From Fodinibacter sp038258215 (GTDB taxonomy: Bacteria > Actinomycetota > Actinomycetes > Actinomycetales > Dermatophilaceae), in NCBI GenBank assembly GCA_038258215.1, contig JBBSQC010000011.1, positions 1 to 64,000 of the forward strand: DNA of 64,000 bases, read 5' to 3'. The notes beneath the pieces were generated by a model. It did no database searches. It saw nothing but the letters and a program-made list of their open reading frames with translations, and had not been told where the DNA came from. Position numbers and translations under genes: made by a program. Of the stretch, positions 14,491-21,531 are shown one piece after another (within the stretch, counting starts at the first letter, position 1; the number at the start of each line of letters is the position of its first letter).

Positions 14491-16164
14491 ATGGATGCCG
14501 ACGCCGTCGTCGTGGGAGCCGGTCTGGCCGGCCTGGTCGCCACCTGCGAGCTGGCGGATGCCGGACGCTCGGTCGTCCTGCTGGACCAGGAGAGCGAGGC
14601 CAACCTCGGTGGGCAGGCGTGGTGGAGCTTCGGGGGGCTGTTCCTCGTCGACAGCCCCGAGCAGCGTCGGATGGGCATCTCCGACTCCTTCGACCTCGCG
14701 TGGCAGGACTGGGAGGGCACGGCCGGCTGGGACCGGCTGAGCGCGCCCGACGGATCGCCCGGGCCCGACCGCTGGGGTCGCCGCTGGGGTCGCGCCTACG
14801 TGGAGTGGGCGGCCGGGGAGAAGCGGGCGTGGCTGCGCGAGCGGGGCGTCTCCTTCTTCCCCGTCGTGGGCTGGGCCGAGCGTGGCGACGGCACGAGCAG
14901 CGGTCACGGGAACTCGGTGCCGCGCTTCCACATCCCCTGGGGCACCGGCACCGGCGTGGTGGCCCCCTTCGAGCGTCGCCTGCGCGAGCACATCGCCGGG
15001 GGACGGGTCTTCTACCGCGCTCGGCACCGGGTCGACGGGCTGGTGGTGCAGGCGGGGGCCGTGGCCGGGGTCAGCGGGTCCGTGCTCGTGGAGGACGACG
15101 CACCTCGGGGCGTCCAGACCTCGCGGGAGGTGGCCGGTGAGTTCGAGTTCGGAGCCCGGGCCGTGCTCGTCACCTCGGGCGGCATCGGCGCGGACCACGG
15201 GCTCGTCCGTGCCAACTGGCCCGGCCGCCTCGGGGAGCCACCGGCGTCGATGCTCACCGGTGTCCCGGCATACGTCGACGGCCGGATGCTCGCGATCACG
15301 GAGGCGGCCGGGGGCTGCGTCGTCAACCGGGACCGGATGTGGCACTACGTCGAGGGTGTGGCCAACTGGGACCCGGTCTGGCCGGGCCACGGCATCCGCA
15401 TCCTCCCCGGCCCGAGCTCGATGTGGTTCGACGGGCGGGGCGACCGGCTGCCCGCTCCCTACCTGCCCGGCTTCGACACGCTCGGCACCCTGGACCACCT
15501 GCGGCACAGCGGTTTCGACCACTCCTGGTTCGTGCTGAACCGGTCGATCGTGGGCAAGGAGTTCGCGCTCTCCGGCTCCGAGCAGAACCTCGACCTCACC
15601 GAACGGCGCTACCGCGACGTGCTGCGTCGTCCGATCACGCCCGTGATGCCCGCGGTGCAGGCGTTCCTGGACCACGGGGAGGACTGGGTCACCGCCGACA
15701 CCATCGGCGAGCTCGTCGCGAAGATGAACGCGGTCACCCCGGAGGCGCCCCTCGACCCGGCGCACATCGAGCGCCAGGTGGTCGAGCGCGACCGGCAGGT
15801 CGACAACGACTACACCAAGGACACCCAGGTGGCGGCGATCCGGATGGCGCGACGCTATCGAGGCGACCGGCTCACCAAGCGGGCCTTCCCTCCGCACCGC
15901 ATCCTCGACCCCAAGCACGGCCCACTCGTCGCGGTGCGCCTGCGGGTGCTCTCGCGCAAGACGCTCGGAGGTCTGCACACCGACCTGTCGGGGCGCGTGC
16001 TCGGCGCCTCGGGCGAGCCGGTGCCGGGGCTGTACGCCGCGGGCGAAGTGTCCGGCTTCGGCGGTGGTGGGGCGCACGGTTATCGCGCGCTGGAGGGCAC
16101 CTTCGTCGGTGGCTGCCTCTTCTCGGGTCGGACCGCCGGGCGGGCGGCTGCGGCAGCGCTGTGA
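14491..16164 (+). CDS. FAD-binding dehydrogenase (KsdD/fumarate-reductase-like flavoprotein)
   Basis: Flavoprotein of 557 residues in the FAD_binding_2 family (succinate dehydrogenase/3-ketosteroid dehydrogenase-like; COG3573 type). The N-terminal dinucleotide fold is VVVGAGLAGLVATCELADAG followed by LLDQE. The C-terminal FAD-contacting region is GLYAAGEVSGFGGGGAHGYRALEGTFVGGCLFSG. A KTLGGLHTDLSGRVL segment before it is typical of this oxidoreductase group. The substrate is not predictable; members of this branch dehydrogenate or reduce carbon-carbon bonds in steroids or organic acids. There is no signal peptide. I chose ATG 14491 because it starts directly at the Rossmann strand and has a -10 box 7 nt upstream. 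A perfect hairpin follows 10 nt after the stop. Confidence 0.85.
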   Translation: MDADAVVVGAGLAGLVATCELADAGRSVVLLDQESEANLGGQAWWSFGGLFLVDSPEQRRMGISDSFDLAWQDWEGTAGWDRLSAPDGSPGPDRWGRRWGRAYVEWAAGEKRAWLRERGVSFFPVVGWAERGDGTSSGHGNSVPRFHIPWGTGTGVVAPFERRLREHIAGGRVFYRARHRVDGLVVQAGAVAGVSGSVLVEDDAPRGVQTSREVAGEFEFGARAVLVTSGGIGADHGLVRANWPGRLGEPPASMLTGVPAYVDGRMLAITEAAGGCVVNRDRMWHYVEGVANWDPVWPGHGIRILPGPSSMWFDGRGDRLPAPYLPGFDTLGTLDHLRHSGFDHSWFVLNRSIVGKEFALSGSEQNLDLTERRYRDVLRRPITPVMPAVQAFLDHGEDWVTADTIGELVAKMNAVTPEAPLDPAHIERQVVERDRQVDNDYTKDTQVAAIRMARRYRGDRLTKRAFPPHRILDPKHGPLVAVRLRVLSRKTLGGLHTDLSGRVLGASGEPVPGLYAAGEVSGFGGGGAHGYRALEGTFVGGCLFSGRTAGRAAAAAL

Positions 16165-16174
16165 TCCTCGCGAA

Positions 16175-16216
16175 CGTGTGTGAACACGCCGAGGATCCCC
16201 GGCGTGTTCACACACG
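16175..16216 (+). terminator. Perfect 17-bp inverted repeat, probable terminator
   Basis: CGTGTGTGAACACGCCG at 16175-16191 pairs perfectly with 16200-16216 around an 8-nt loop. It lies 10 nt after the FAD dehydrogenase stop. There is no T-run, as is common for actinobacterial terminators. Confidence 0.7.
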
Positions 16217-16234
16217 ATCCAAGGGCGCGCATCA

Positions 16235-16268
16235 TTCAACTTGACAGTTGATCAACTGTTGGGTTGAA
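16235..16268 (+). promoter_or_regulatory. Palindromic operator upstream of the ArsR-type regulator
   Basis: A 34-nt imperfect palindrome centred at 16251/16252. The core CAGTTGATCAACTG (16245-16258) is perfect, and outer arms TTCAAC (16235-16240) and GTTGAA (16263-16268) are symmetric about the same centre; 14 of 17 half-site positions match. It ends 7 nt before the regulator ATG, in a locally AT-rich patch, so autorepression of the following three genes is likely. Confidence 0.75.
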
Positions 16269-16275
16269 TAAAGCC

Positions 16276-16659
16276 ATGCCCAACGAGGACGAGATCGTGA
16301 ACCTGGGTTTCGTCGCGCTCGCGGACCCGGTGCGGCGGGCGCTCATCGCGCGCCTCAGCCGCGGACCGGCCACCGTGAACGAGCTCGCCGACCCCTTCGA
16401 CATCTCCGTCCAGGCGATCTCGAAGCACATCCAGGTCCTCGAGCACGCGGGCCTGGTCACCCGCACCCGGGAGGCCCAGCGCCGCCCGGTGCACCTCGAG
16501 CCGGCCGCCCTCGAGCGGCTGACCGCGTGGATCGACGGCTACCGCCTGGCCCACGAGCAGCGGTTCCGCGCCCTCGACGCCGTCCTGGCCGACGGCATCC
16601 AAAGCGACACGAGACGCAGCACCACCACGGGCAACAACCCACCAGAGAACAAGGAGTAG
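16276..16659 (+). CDS. ArsR-family winged-helix transcriptional regulator
   Basis: Small DNA-binding repressor (127 residues) with a classic ArsR/HTH_20 winged helix: ALADPVRRALIARL, then VNELADPFDISVQAISKHIQVLEHAGLV, where ISVQAISKHIQVLE is the recognition helix. There are no metal-binding cysteines, so it belongs to the subgroup typically encoded beside SRPBCC/AHSA1 proteins, and not to metal sensors. A 34-nt palindrome just upstream is the expected operator. ATG 16276 is chosen over TTG 16264, which lies inside that operator. The SRPBCC gene starts 2 nt after the stop, with an AAGGAG ribosome site inside the end of this gene. The effector is unknown. Confidence 0.88.
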   Translation: MPNEDEIVNLGFVALADPVRRALIARLSRGPATVNELADPFDISVQAISKHIQVLEHAGLVTRTREAQRRPVHLEPAALERLTAWIDGYRLAHEQRFRALDAVLADGIQSDTRRSTTTGNNPPENKE

Positions 16660-16661
16660 TC

Positions 16662-17138
16662 ATGAGCAGCAACGCCCTTCACCTCGACATCCCCACCGGA
16701 GTGCCCTGGATCGACTTCACGCGGGAGTTCGACGCACCCGTGAGCGCCGTCTTCGAGGCGCACCGCGACCCCGAGAAGGTGAGCCGCTGGCTCGGCCCAC
16801 GCGGTTACGAGATGGTCGTCGACGAGTGGAACTTCACCACCGGAGGTGGCTACCGCTACGTGCACCGCAACCCCGAGGGCGCCGAGTTCGGGTTCCGCGG
16901 GGTCTTCCACACCATTCGCGACAACGAGTTCGCGCTTCAGACCTTCGAGTTCGACGGGGCGCCCGACGAGGTGGCCCTGGAGTTCATGTGGTTCGAGGAC
17001 CTCGGCGACGGGCGCACCCGGCTGCGTGGCCGCAGCATCGGTCGCACGGTCGAGGGCCGTGACGTCATGGTCGAGTCCGGGATGGAGCACGGGATGTCCG
17101 AGGGCTACGAGCGCCTCGACGAGATCGTGGGGGCCTGA
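16662..17138 (+). CDS. SRPBCC (AHSA1-like) domain protein
   Basis: Hydrophobic-ligand-binding START/Bet v1-fold protein of 158 residues. The N-terminal IDFTREFDAPVSAVFEAHRDPEKVSRWLGP is the standard opening of AHSA1-type SRPBCC proteins. A central FRGVFHTIRDNE strand region and the C-terminal MEHGMSEGYERLDEIV helix complete the fold. ATG 16662 is preceded by AAGGAG at 5-nt spacing. It is the middle gene of an ArsR-SRPBCC-VOC operon; ArsR/SRPBCC pairs are very common in actinobacteria, and the SRPBCC member is thought to bind or modify a small molecule. No catalytic residues can be assigned. Confidence 0.85.
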   Translation: MSSNALHLDIPTGVPWIDFTREFDAPVSAVFEAHRDPEKVSRWLGPRGYEMVVDEWNFTTGGGYRYVHRNPEGAEFGFRGVFHTIRDNEFALQTFEFDGAPDEVALEFMWFEDLGDGRTRLRGRSIGRTVEGRDVMVESGMEHGMSEGYERLDEIVGA

Positions 17139-17139
17139 C

Positions 17140-17547
17140 GTGGACTGGACCCTCGAGCTCGTCGCCGTACCCGTCACGGACCTCGACGCCGGGATCGAGT
17201 TCTACCGTGACGGGGTCGGATTCCACCTCGACCACGAGGTGCGCAACGACTACGTGCAGTTCGCCCAGCTCACCCCACGCGGATCAGGCTGCTCGATCGT
17301 GATCGGCAACGTCGGCTCGTCGCAGGCGATGCCCCCGGGTTCGCTGCACGGCCTCCAGCTCGTCGTCGCGGATGCGGTGGCAGGCCGCGAGGAGCTGGTG
17401 TCGCGGGGCGTGGGCTGCGATGAGATCTCCGTCATCGACGAGCGCGACGGTGGCACGCTGTTCGGCTTTCGCGACCCGGACGGGAACTCGTGGACCGTGC
17501 AGCAGCTCCGGGATCGTGCCGAGCACCCGCTCATCCCCGGCTCCTGA
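17140..17547 (+). CDS. VOC-superfamily (glyoxalase-like) protein
   Basis: Vicinal-oxygen-chelate protein of 135 residues with two beta-alpha-beta-beta-beta modules. The first opens ELVAVPVTDLDAGIEFYRDGVGF and the second includes GTLFGFRDPDGNSWTVQQL. The latter is the conserved metal-side ending in glyoxalase-like proteins, with an acidic residue in DPDGN. GTG 17140 lies 1 nt after the SRPBCC stop, so translation is coupled. Such VOC proteins include fosfomycin and bleomycin resistance-like binders and small dioxygenases; the exact role is unknown. The stop codon lies inside a 9-nt tandem repeat, and a small gene converges 24 nt away. Confidence 0.85.
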   Translation: MDWTLELVAVPVTDLDAGIEFYRDGVGFHLDHEVRNDYVQFAQLTPRGSGCSIVIGNVGSSQAMPPGSLHGLQLVVADAVAGREELVSRGVGCDEISVIDERDGGTLFGFRDPDGNSWTVQQLRDRAEHPLIPGS

Positions 17548-17565
17548 GGCTCCTCAGGCTCCTGA
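17539..17565 (+). repeat. Three-copy 9-nt tandem repeat spanning a stop codon
   Basis: GGCTCCTGA, GGCTCCTCA, GGCTCCTGA. The first copy contains the VOC gene stop and the third supplies a second in-frame TGA. The TGAGG/CCTCA content also allows a small hairpin. Confidence 0.8.
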
Positions 17566-17571
17566 CGACCC

Positions 17572-17742
17572 TCAGTCCTGCGGTGTCTTCTCGAGCCGCG
17601 CGTGCAGGCGCTCACGCACCTCGTCGGGGGTGTAAGCACGACGTTGGCGCTCGTTGCGCGCCACGAGCACCCCGGTCGCGACCACGCCGACGACGCTGGC
17701 CACGCCGAGGCCCTTGAGCAGACGGTTCGCGGTAGAAGCCAC
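17572..17742 (-). CDS. Small membrane-anchored protein (56 aa)
   Basis: A 56-residue open frame beginning MASTANRLLKGLGVASVV, with one N-terminal transmembrane helix (about 8-27, VASVVGVVATGVLVA) and a charged tail (RNERQRRAYTPDEVRERLHARLEKT). GTG 17742 has a TAGGGT -10 box 6 nt upstream on the minus strand, which supports a real, probably leaderless gene. Codon third positions are strongly G/C. I recall similar short proteins in related actinobacteria but no function. It converges on the ArsR operon and diverges from the papain-like hydrolase gene 40 nt away. Confidence 0.7.
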   Translation of the reverse strand: MASTANRLLKGLGVASVVGVVATGVLVARNERQRRAYTPDEVRERLHARLEKTPQD

Positions 17743-17748
17743 GGTGCC

Positions 17749-17754
17749 ACCCTA
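17749..17754 (-). promoter_or_regulatory. -10 box for the 56-aa membrane protein
   Basis: TAGGGT on the minus strand, 6 nt before GTG 17742, giving a probable leaderless transcript. Confidence 0.5.
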
Positions 17755-17770
17755 GACGCCGGATGCCGGG

Positions 17771-17776
17771 CACACT
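17771..17776 (+). promoter_or_regulatory. Possible -10 box for the papain-like hydrolase gene
   Basis: CACACT, 6 nt before ATG 17783. It keeps the A at position 2 and T at position 6 of a -10 hexamer and has leaderless spacing. Confidence 0.35.
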
Positions 17777-17782
17777 GGGCGC

Positions 17783-18439
17783 ATGGCACGCAGGCGCGCT
17801 GCACCGGTTCCGTTCGACGAGGCGGTCGACTCCACCCGCACGGGAGACCTGTGGATCTTCCGCGGCGGCACCCTGGCCGACCGGGTCATCCAGGCGGCGA
17901 GCAACGCCCCGATCAACCACGTGGGCATGGCGGTCGTGCTCGAGGACCTGCCGCCGCTGATGTGGCACGCGGAGATGGGCCGCTCGCTGAAGGACCAGTG
18001 GACCGGCGACCACCACCGCGGGGTCCAGTTGCACGACCTCGCCGAGGCGGTGGCCACCTGGCAGGGTCGATACGGCCAGCGGGCGTGGCTGCGCCAGGTC
18101 TCACCGGAGGTCGGGAAGGAGCAGGAGGACGCCCTGCTCAAGACCGTCGCTCGGCTCAACGGCGTCCCCTTCCCCTCCACCCTGGGGCTCGCCTGGCGCT
18201 GGCTGCGGGGCCGGGACGGACACCTCAGCCGCCGCCGCGCCGAGGCGAAGGGGCTGCGACCGGAGGACGCCTACTGCGCGGAGGTGGTGGCCGCGACCCT
18301 CGAGGAGATGGGCATCCTGCGCCCGGACGCACCCACCAACTGGTACGACCCCGGGAGCTTCTGGAGCGGTGACTCGTTGCCGCTGGCCTCGGGATGGTCC
18401 TACGGGGCCGAGGTGGAGGTCGACCGCGACCCGCGCTGA
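17783..18439 (+). CDS. Permuted papain-like (YiiX/NlpC-P60-type) hydrolase
   Basis: Cytoplasmic-looking protein of 218 residues with the circularly permuted NlpC/P60 layout. An early GDLWIFRGG strand is followed by His46 in INHVGMAVV (the permuted catalytic His with the typical xHVGM signature). Much later comes Cys165 in DAYCAEVVAATLEEMG, the nucleophile at the start of a helix. These enzymes act on amide or ester bonds of peptidoglycan peptides or lipids. No signal peptide is present, so a peptidoglycan role is uncertain. ATG 17783 follows a CACACT box by 6 nt. Its 3' end overlaps the convergent membrane-protein gene by 40 nt. Confidence 0.72.
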   Translation: MARRRAAPVPFDEAVDSTRTGDLWIFRGGTLADRVIQAASNAPINHVGMAVVLEDLPPLMWHAEMGRSLKDQWTGDHHRGVQLHDLAEAVATWQGRYGQRAWLRQVSPEVGKEQEDALLKTVARLNGVPFPSTLGLAWRWLRGRDGHLSRRRAEAKGLRPEDAYCAEVVAATLEEMGILRPDAPTNWYDPGSFWSGDSLPLASGWSYGAEVEVDRDPR

Positions 18440-18780
18440 CGACGCACCCACGGCAGCCCGACGACGACGAACCCCAGCGCCAGCGTGGCCGCTGCCGCTA
18501 GGGCGCCCCACAGCAGGGCCCAGCCCAGGATGACCGCTCCCTCCCAGGCGAGGTTGGAGTACAACAGCTCGGGGCGCACCCCGTTGGCCGCCCAGGCGCC
18601 TCCGACGAACGCCACGCTGGTGAGCACCATCAGGCCGATCGTGACACCCGCCGAGCGGGCGAGGACGAGTGCGGCCGGGACCGCGATCCTCTGCTCGTCA
18701 TCGGAGTCGACCAGGTCCGAGAACGTCTCGAAGACGTCGGGGACGGGCCCGCGGGAGCGGCGGCGCATGTCCTCGAGCAT
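18400..18780 (-). CDS. Small membrane protein with two transmembrane helices
   Basis: Predicted 126-residue protein: a charged N-terminal region (MLEDMRRRSRGPVPDVFETFSDLVDSDDEQ), then two long hydrophobic helices (about 42-66 and 82-109), ending in a basic RRQRGSRS tail. ATG 18780 has AGGA a few bases upstream. The frame extends further upstream, but that part overlaps the promoter of the divergent subtilase gene. Not assigned to a family. The last 40 nt overlap the papain-like hydrolase gene from the opposite strand. Confidence 0.6.
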   Translation of the reverse strand: MLEDMRRRSRGPVPDVFETFSDLVDSDDEQRIAVPAALVLARSAGVTIGLMVLTSVAFVGGAWAANGVRPELLYSNLAWEGAVILGWALLWGALAAAATLALGFVVVGLPWVRRQRGSRSTSTSAP

Positions 18781-18869
18781 ACGGTCCTGGACCTCCCGCT
18801 CACGCCGCCTTTGGCCTACGGTGATCTGTGGCCGCAACGCCGCGGCATCCGCATGGAGGAGAGGACTGA

Positions 18870-20627
18870 ATGCGACGATCTCGTATGGTCGCCGGCTTCG
18901 GCGCGGTGGCCCTGGCCACGACCGCTCTCGGCGCCTCGACGGCGACAGCAACTGCACTGCCCACCTCGAAGGCCACTGTCGCGAGCACCGCAACCGCCAG
19001 CGACGGCTCGTATGCCGTGCTGGCCGACCAGGGTGCCGACGCCAAGGCGCTCGCGCGCCAGCTCGAGAACGCCGGGGCGAAGGTGACCTCGGTCAACTCC
19101 GCCATCGGCATGATCACCGTGACATCAGCGTCCGCCGGGTTCCTTTCCAAGGCCCGCTCCATGAAGGGGGTCGACGTGGCGGCCCGGGACGGCGTGGTCG
19201 GCCGCTCCCCGAAGGACAAGCTGGTCCGCGGCGACGTCGAGCGTCCCCGCGGCGCGTCGGGTGGCAAGAACGCTGCCGCAAAGAAGGGGAAGAAGCGCGC
19301 CAGCGACCCGCTCGACTCCTACCTGTGGGGCATGGACATGATCGACGCCCCGGCGGCCCACAGGATCGACATGGGCGACAAGCGGGTCAAGGTCGGTGTG
19401 ATGGATACCGGGGTCGACGGCAGGCATCCCGACATCGCCCCGAACTTCGACACCCGGCTGTCCCGGAACTTCACCACCGACATCCCCGCCATCGACGGTG
19501 ACTGTGAGGTCGCCAGCTGCGTCGACCCGGCGAACGTCGACGACGACGGGCACGGCACCCACGTGGCCGGCACGATGGCCGCCGCCATGAACGGCATCGG
19601 CGTCTCGGGTGTGGCGCCCGGCGTCGACATCGTCAACGTGCGTGCCGGCCAGGACAGCGGCTACTTCTTCCTCACCCCCACGGTGAACGCGCTGACCTAC
19701 TCCGGTGACGTGGGCATCGATGTCGTCAACATGTCGTTCTACGTCGACCCGTGGGCCTACAACTGCATGGGCGGCGCGCCGGAGGACACCCCGGAGCAGG
19801 CGGCCGAGCAGGACGTCATCATCGAGGCGATGACCCGGGCGCTCCGCTACGCGCACAACAAGGGAGTCACCCTCGTCGCGGCTCTGGGCAACAACCAAGA
19901 AGACATCTCCAAGCCGCGGGTCGACTCGTCCAGCCCGGACTATCCGGGCGGCGGCGAGCACCCGCGGACGATCGACAACGCGAGCTGTTTCGACCTCCCG
20001 AACGAGGGCCCGCACGTCATAGGCGTCTCGGCGGTCGGCCCGAGCGAGCGCAAGGCCTACTACTCGAACTGGACCACCGACCTGGCCTCCGGCGAGATCG
20101 AGGTCTCGGCCCCGGGTGGCGACTACCGAGACTTCCCGGGGACCGATGCCTACGCCACGCCGGGGAACCTCATCTTGTCGGCGGCTCCGCTCAACGTGCT
20201 CCAGGCCTCCGGTGACGTCGACGACAACGGTGACATCACCGCCCAGGGCGAGGGCTTCGTCCTGAAGGACTGCCGCACCGTACGGGGCAAGAGGCAGGAG
20301 TGCGGGTACTACCAGTACCTGCAGGGCACGTCGATGGCCTCGCCCCACGCAGCGGGTGTCGCGGCACTCGTGGTCTCGGCCCACGGCAAGGTCAAGGGCA
20401 GGAAGGGCTTCACCCTGGCTCCCGACCGCACGGCGAAGATCCTCATGGGCACCGCCAAGGACACCGCATGCCCCGCGGAGAACCCGTTCCCGTACCCGCT
20501 CCTGCCCGCGGACTACACCGCGCCGTGTGTCGGTGACGCGGACTTCAACGGGTTCTACGGCGACGGCATCGTCAACGCCCTGGGCGCGGTGAAGCGGTCT
20601 CATCACCACCACCACCACCACGGCTGA
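18870..20627 (+). CDS. Secreted subtilisin-like serine protease (S8) with a natural C-terminal His7 tail
   Basis: Extracellular subtilase of 585 residues. A signal peptide (MRRSRMVAGFGAVALATTALG ... ATA) is followed by an I9-like inhibitory propeptide region (about 45-105) and a basic linker. The S8 domain has catalytic Asp179 in MDTGVDGRHPD, His228 in DGHGTHVAG and Ser488 in GTSMASPHAAG, with Asn in AALGNN. A cysteine-containing insert (about 207-217) and further cysteines suggest disulfides. The protein ends KRSHHHHHHHG, seven consecutive histidines encoded by CAT then six CAC. GAGGAGAGG lies just before ATG 18870. The His tail is not a usual subtilase feature and could bind metal at the surface. 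A long inverted repeat follows 55 nt later. Confidence 0.92.
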   Translation: MRRSRMVAGFGAVALATTALGASTATATALPTSKATVASTATASDGSYAVLADQGADAKALARQLENAGAKVTSVNSAIGMITVTSASAGFLSKARSMKGVDVAARDGVVGRSPKDKLVRGDVERPRGASGGKNAAAKKGKKRASDPLDSYLWGMDMIDAPAAHRIDMGDKRVKVGVMDTGVDGRHPDIAPNFDTRLSRNFTTDIPAIDGDCEVASCVDPANVDDDGHGTHVAGTMAAAMNGIGVSGVAPGVDIVNVRAGQDSGYFFLTPTVNALTYSGDVGIDVVNMSFYVDPWAYNCMGGAPEDTPEQAAEQDVIIEAMTRALRYAHNKGVTLVAALGNNQEDISKPRVDSSSPDYPGGGEHPRTIDNASCFDLPNEGPHVIGVSAVGPSERKAYYSNWTTDLASGEIEVSAPGGDYRDFPGTDAYATPGNLILSAAPLNVLQASGDVDDNGDITAQGEGFVLKDCRTVRGKRQECGYYQYLQGTSMASPHAAGVAALVVSAHGKVKGRKGFTLAPDRTAKILMGTAKDTACPAENPFPYPLLPADYTAPCVGDADFNGFYGDGIVNALGAVKRSHHHHHHHG

Positions 20628-20682
20628 CAGGGGGCCCACCGGGACGCCGTCCGCTCACCTCGAGCGGGCGGCATCCTCGTCC

Positions 20683-20759
20683 CCCGACGTATTGCGTTGC
20701 ACCCACGTCCGAGGCCCCCAAAACCGGGCCGGGACGTGGCTGGAACGCAAGAAGTCGGG
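20683..20759. repeat. Long intergenic inverted repeat, family A (copy 1)
   Basis: Arms of 28 nt at 20683-20710 and 20732-20759 match at 24 of 28 positions and begin CCCGAC. The repeat fills the gap between the convergent subtilase and crcB genes, ending 4 nt before the crcB stop. It is related to the repeat at 40326-40402 and probably works as a two-way terminator. Confidence 0.75.
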
Positions 20760-20763
20760 TGGG

Positions 20764-21123
20764 TCAGGAGGCCAGGAGGAACCCGAGGTATGCCGCGCCG
20801 AGACCCAGGGTGAGGGCCAGGGCGAGGACGGCGGTCGCCTCGACGCGTCGATCGTCCTCCAGAGCGTCCCAGAGCTCCAGGGCGAGCGTCGAGAACGTCG
20901 TGAGGGCACCGCAGAACCCCACGCCCACGAGCGCTAGTGGGCTGCCCGTCACGCCGGCGCCGACGAGCAGGCCGAGGACGAACGACCCGGCCACGTTGAC
21001 GGCGAGGGTGCCGACCGGCGGTGTCGTGGCGAACCGCTCGCGCAGGACGTGGTTGACCGCGAAGCGCAGCGGCGCACCCAGTGCACCGCCGAGGGCCACG
21101 AGCAGGGCGTGGGTCAGTGTCAT
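20764..21123 (-). CDS. crcB: CrcB/Fluc fluoride channel subunit
   Basis: Four-helix membrane protein of 119 residues that forms (hetero)dimeric fluoride export channels. Characteristic features are GGALGAPLRFAVNHVL near the start, the NVAGSFVLGLL helix (the conserved Asn of Fluc channels) and the GFCGALTTFSTLALE region with the TTFST motif and pore phenylalanine. ATG 21123 overlaps the stop of the other crcB gene as ATGA. Actinobacteria often carry two adjacent crcB genes whose products may assemble together. The gene ends 4 nt from a long inverted repeat. Confidence 0.9.
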   Translation of the reverse strand: MTLTHALLVALGGALGAPLRFAVNHVLRERFATTPPVGTLAVNVAGSFVLGLLVGAGVTGSPLALVGVGFCGALTTFSTLALELWDALEDDRRVEATAVLALALTLGLGAAYLGFLLAS

Positions 21124-21524
21124 CGCACGGGCCAAATTCGTTCCCCGACAACCGAACCCACAGCCACGGCGAGCACGCCAACGACGAACGTGATGGCGAG
21201 GTAGGCCGCCGCGACCGGGACGTGTCCGGCATCGGTGAGCTGCACGACGTCGACCGCAAGGGCGGAGAAGGTGGTCCACCCCCCGAGGATTCCGACCCCC
21301 ACGAACGGCCTGGCGAGTCGGTGCACGCCGGGGCGGTCGATGAGGAAACCGACGAGCATCCCCATGGCGAGCGCGCCGGTCACGTTGACGACCAAGGTCG
21401 CCCACGGGAAGCCGCCCGCGTCGTGGGGGAGGGCCACGGCCACGGCATACCGACCGATCGAGCCCAGCGCACCGCCGAGACCGATGGCGACGAGGGTGGT
21501 GGGCTCGGGCGTGGAGACGCGCAC
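21120..21524 (-). CDS. crcB: CrcB/Fluc fluoride channel subunit (second copy)
   Basis: Four-helix protein of 134 residues, paralogous to its downstream neighbour. It has GGALGSIGRYAVAVAL, NVTGALAMGMLVGF and GILGGWTTFSALAVDVV, the equivalents of the Fluc Asn helix and TTFS motif. GTG 21524 lies 7 nt after the aminotransferase stop, in the GGTAGGT stretch formed by that gene's end. So both crcB genes appear to be co-transcribed with the aminotransferase. There is no room for a fluoride riboswitch directly upstream, which is unusual for crcB and implies constitutive or aminotransferase-linked expression. Confidence 0.9.
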   Translation of the reverse strand: MRVSTPEPTTLVAIGLGGALGSIGRYAVAVALPHDAGGFPWATLVVNVTGALAMGMLVGFLIDRPGVHRLARPFVGVGILGGWTTFSALAVDVVQLTDAGHVPVAAAYLAITFVVGVLAVAVGSVVGERIWPVR

Positions 21525-21531
21525 GCCAGAC

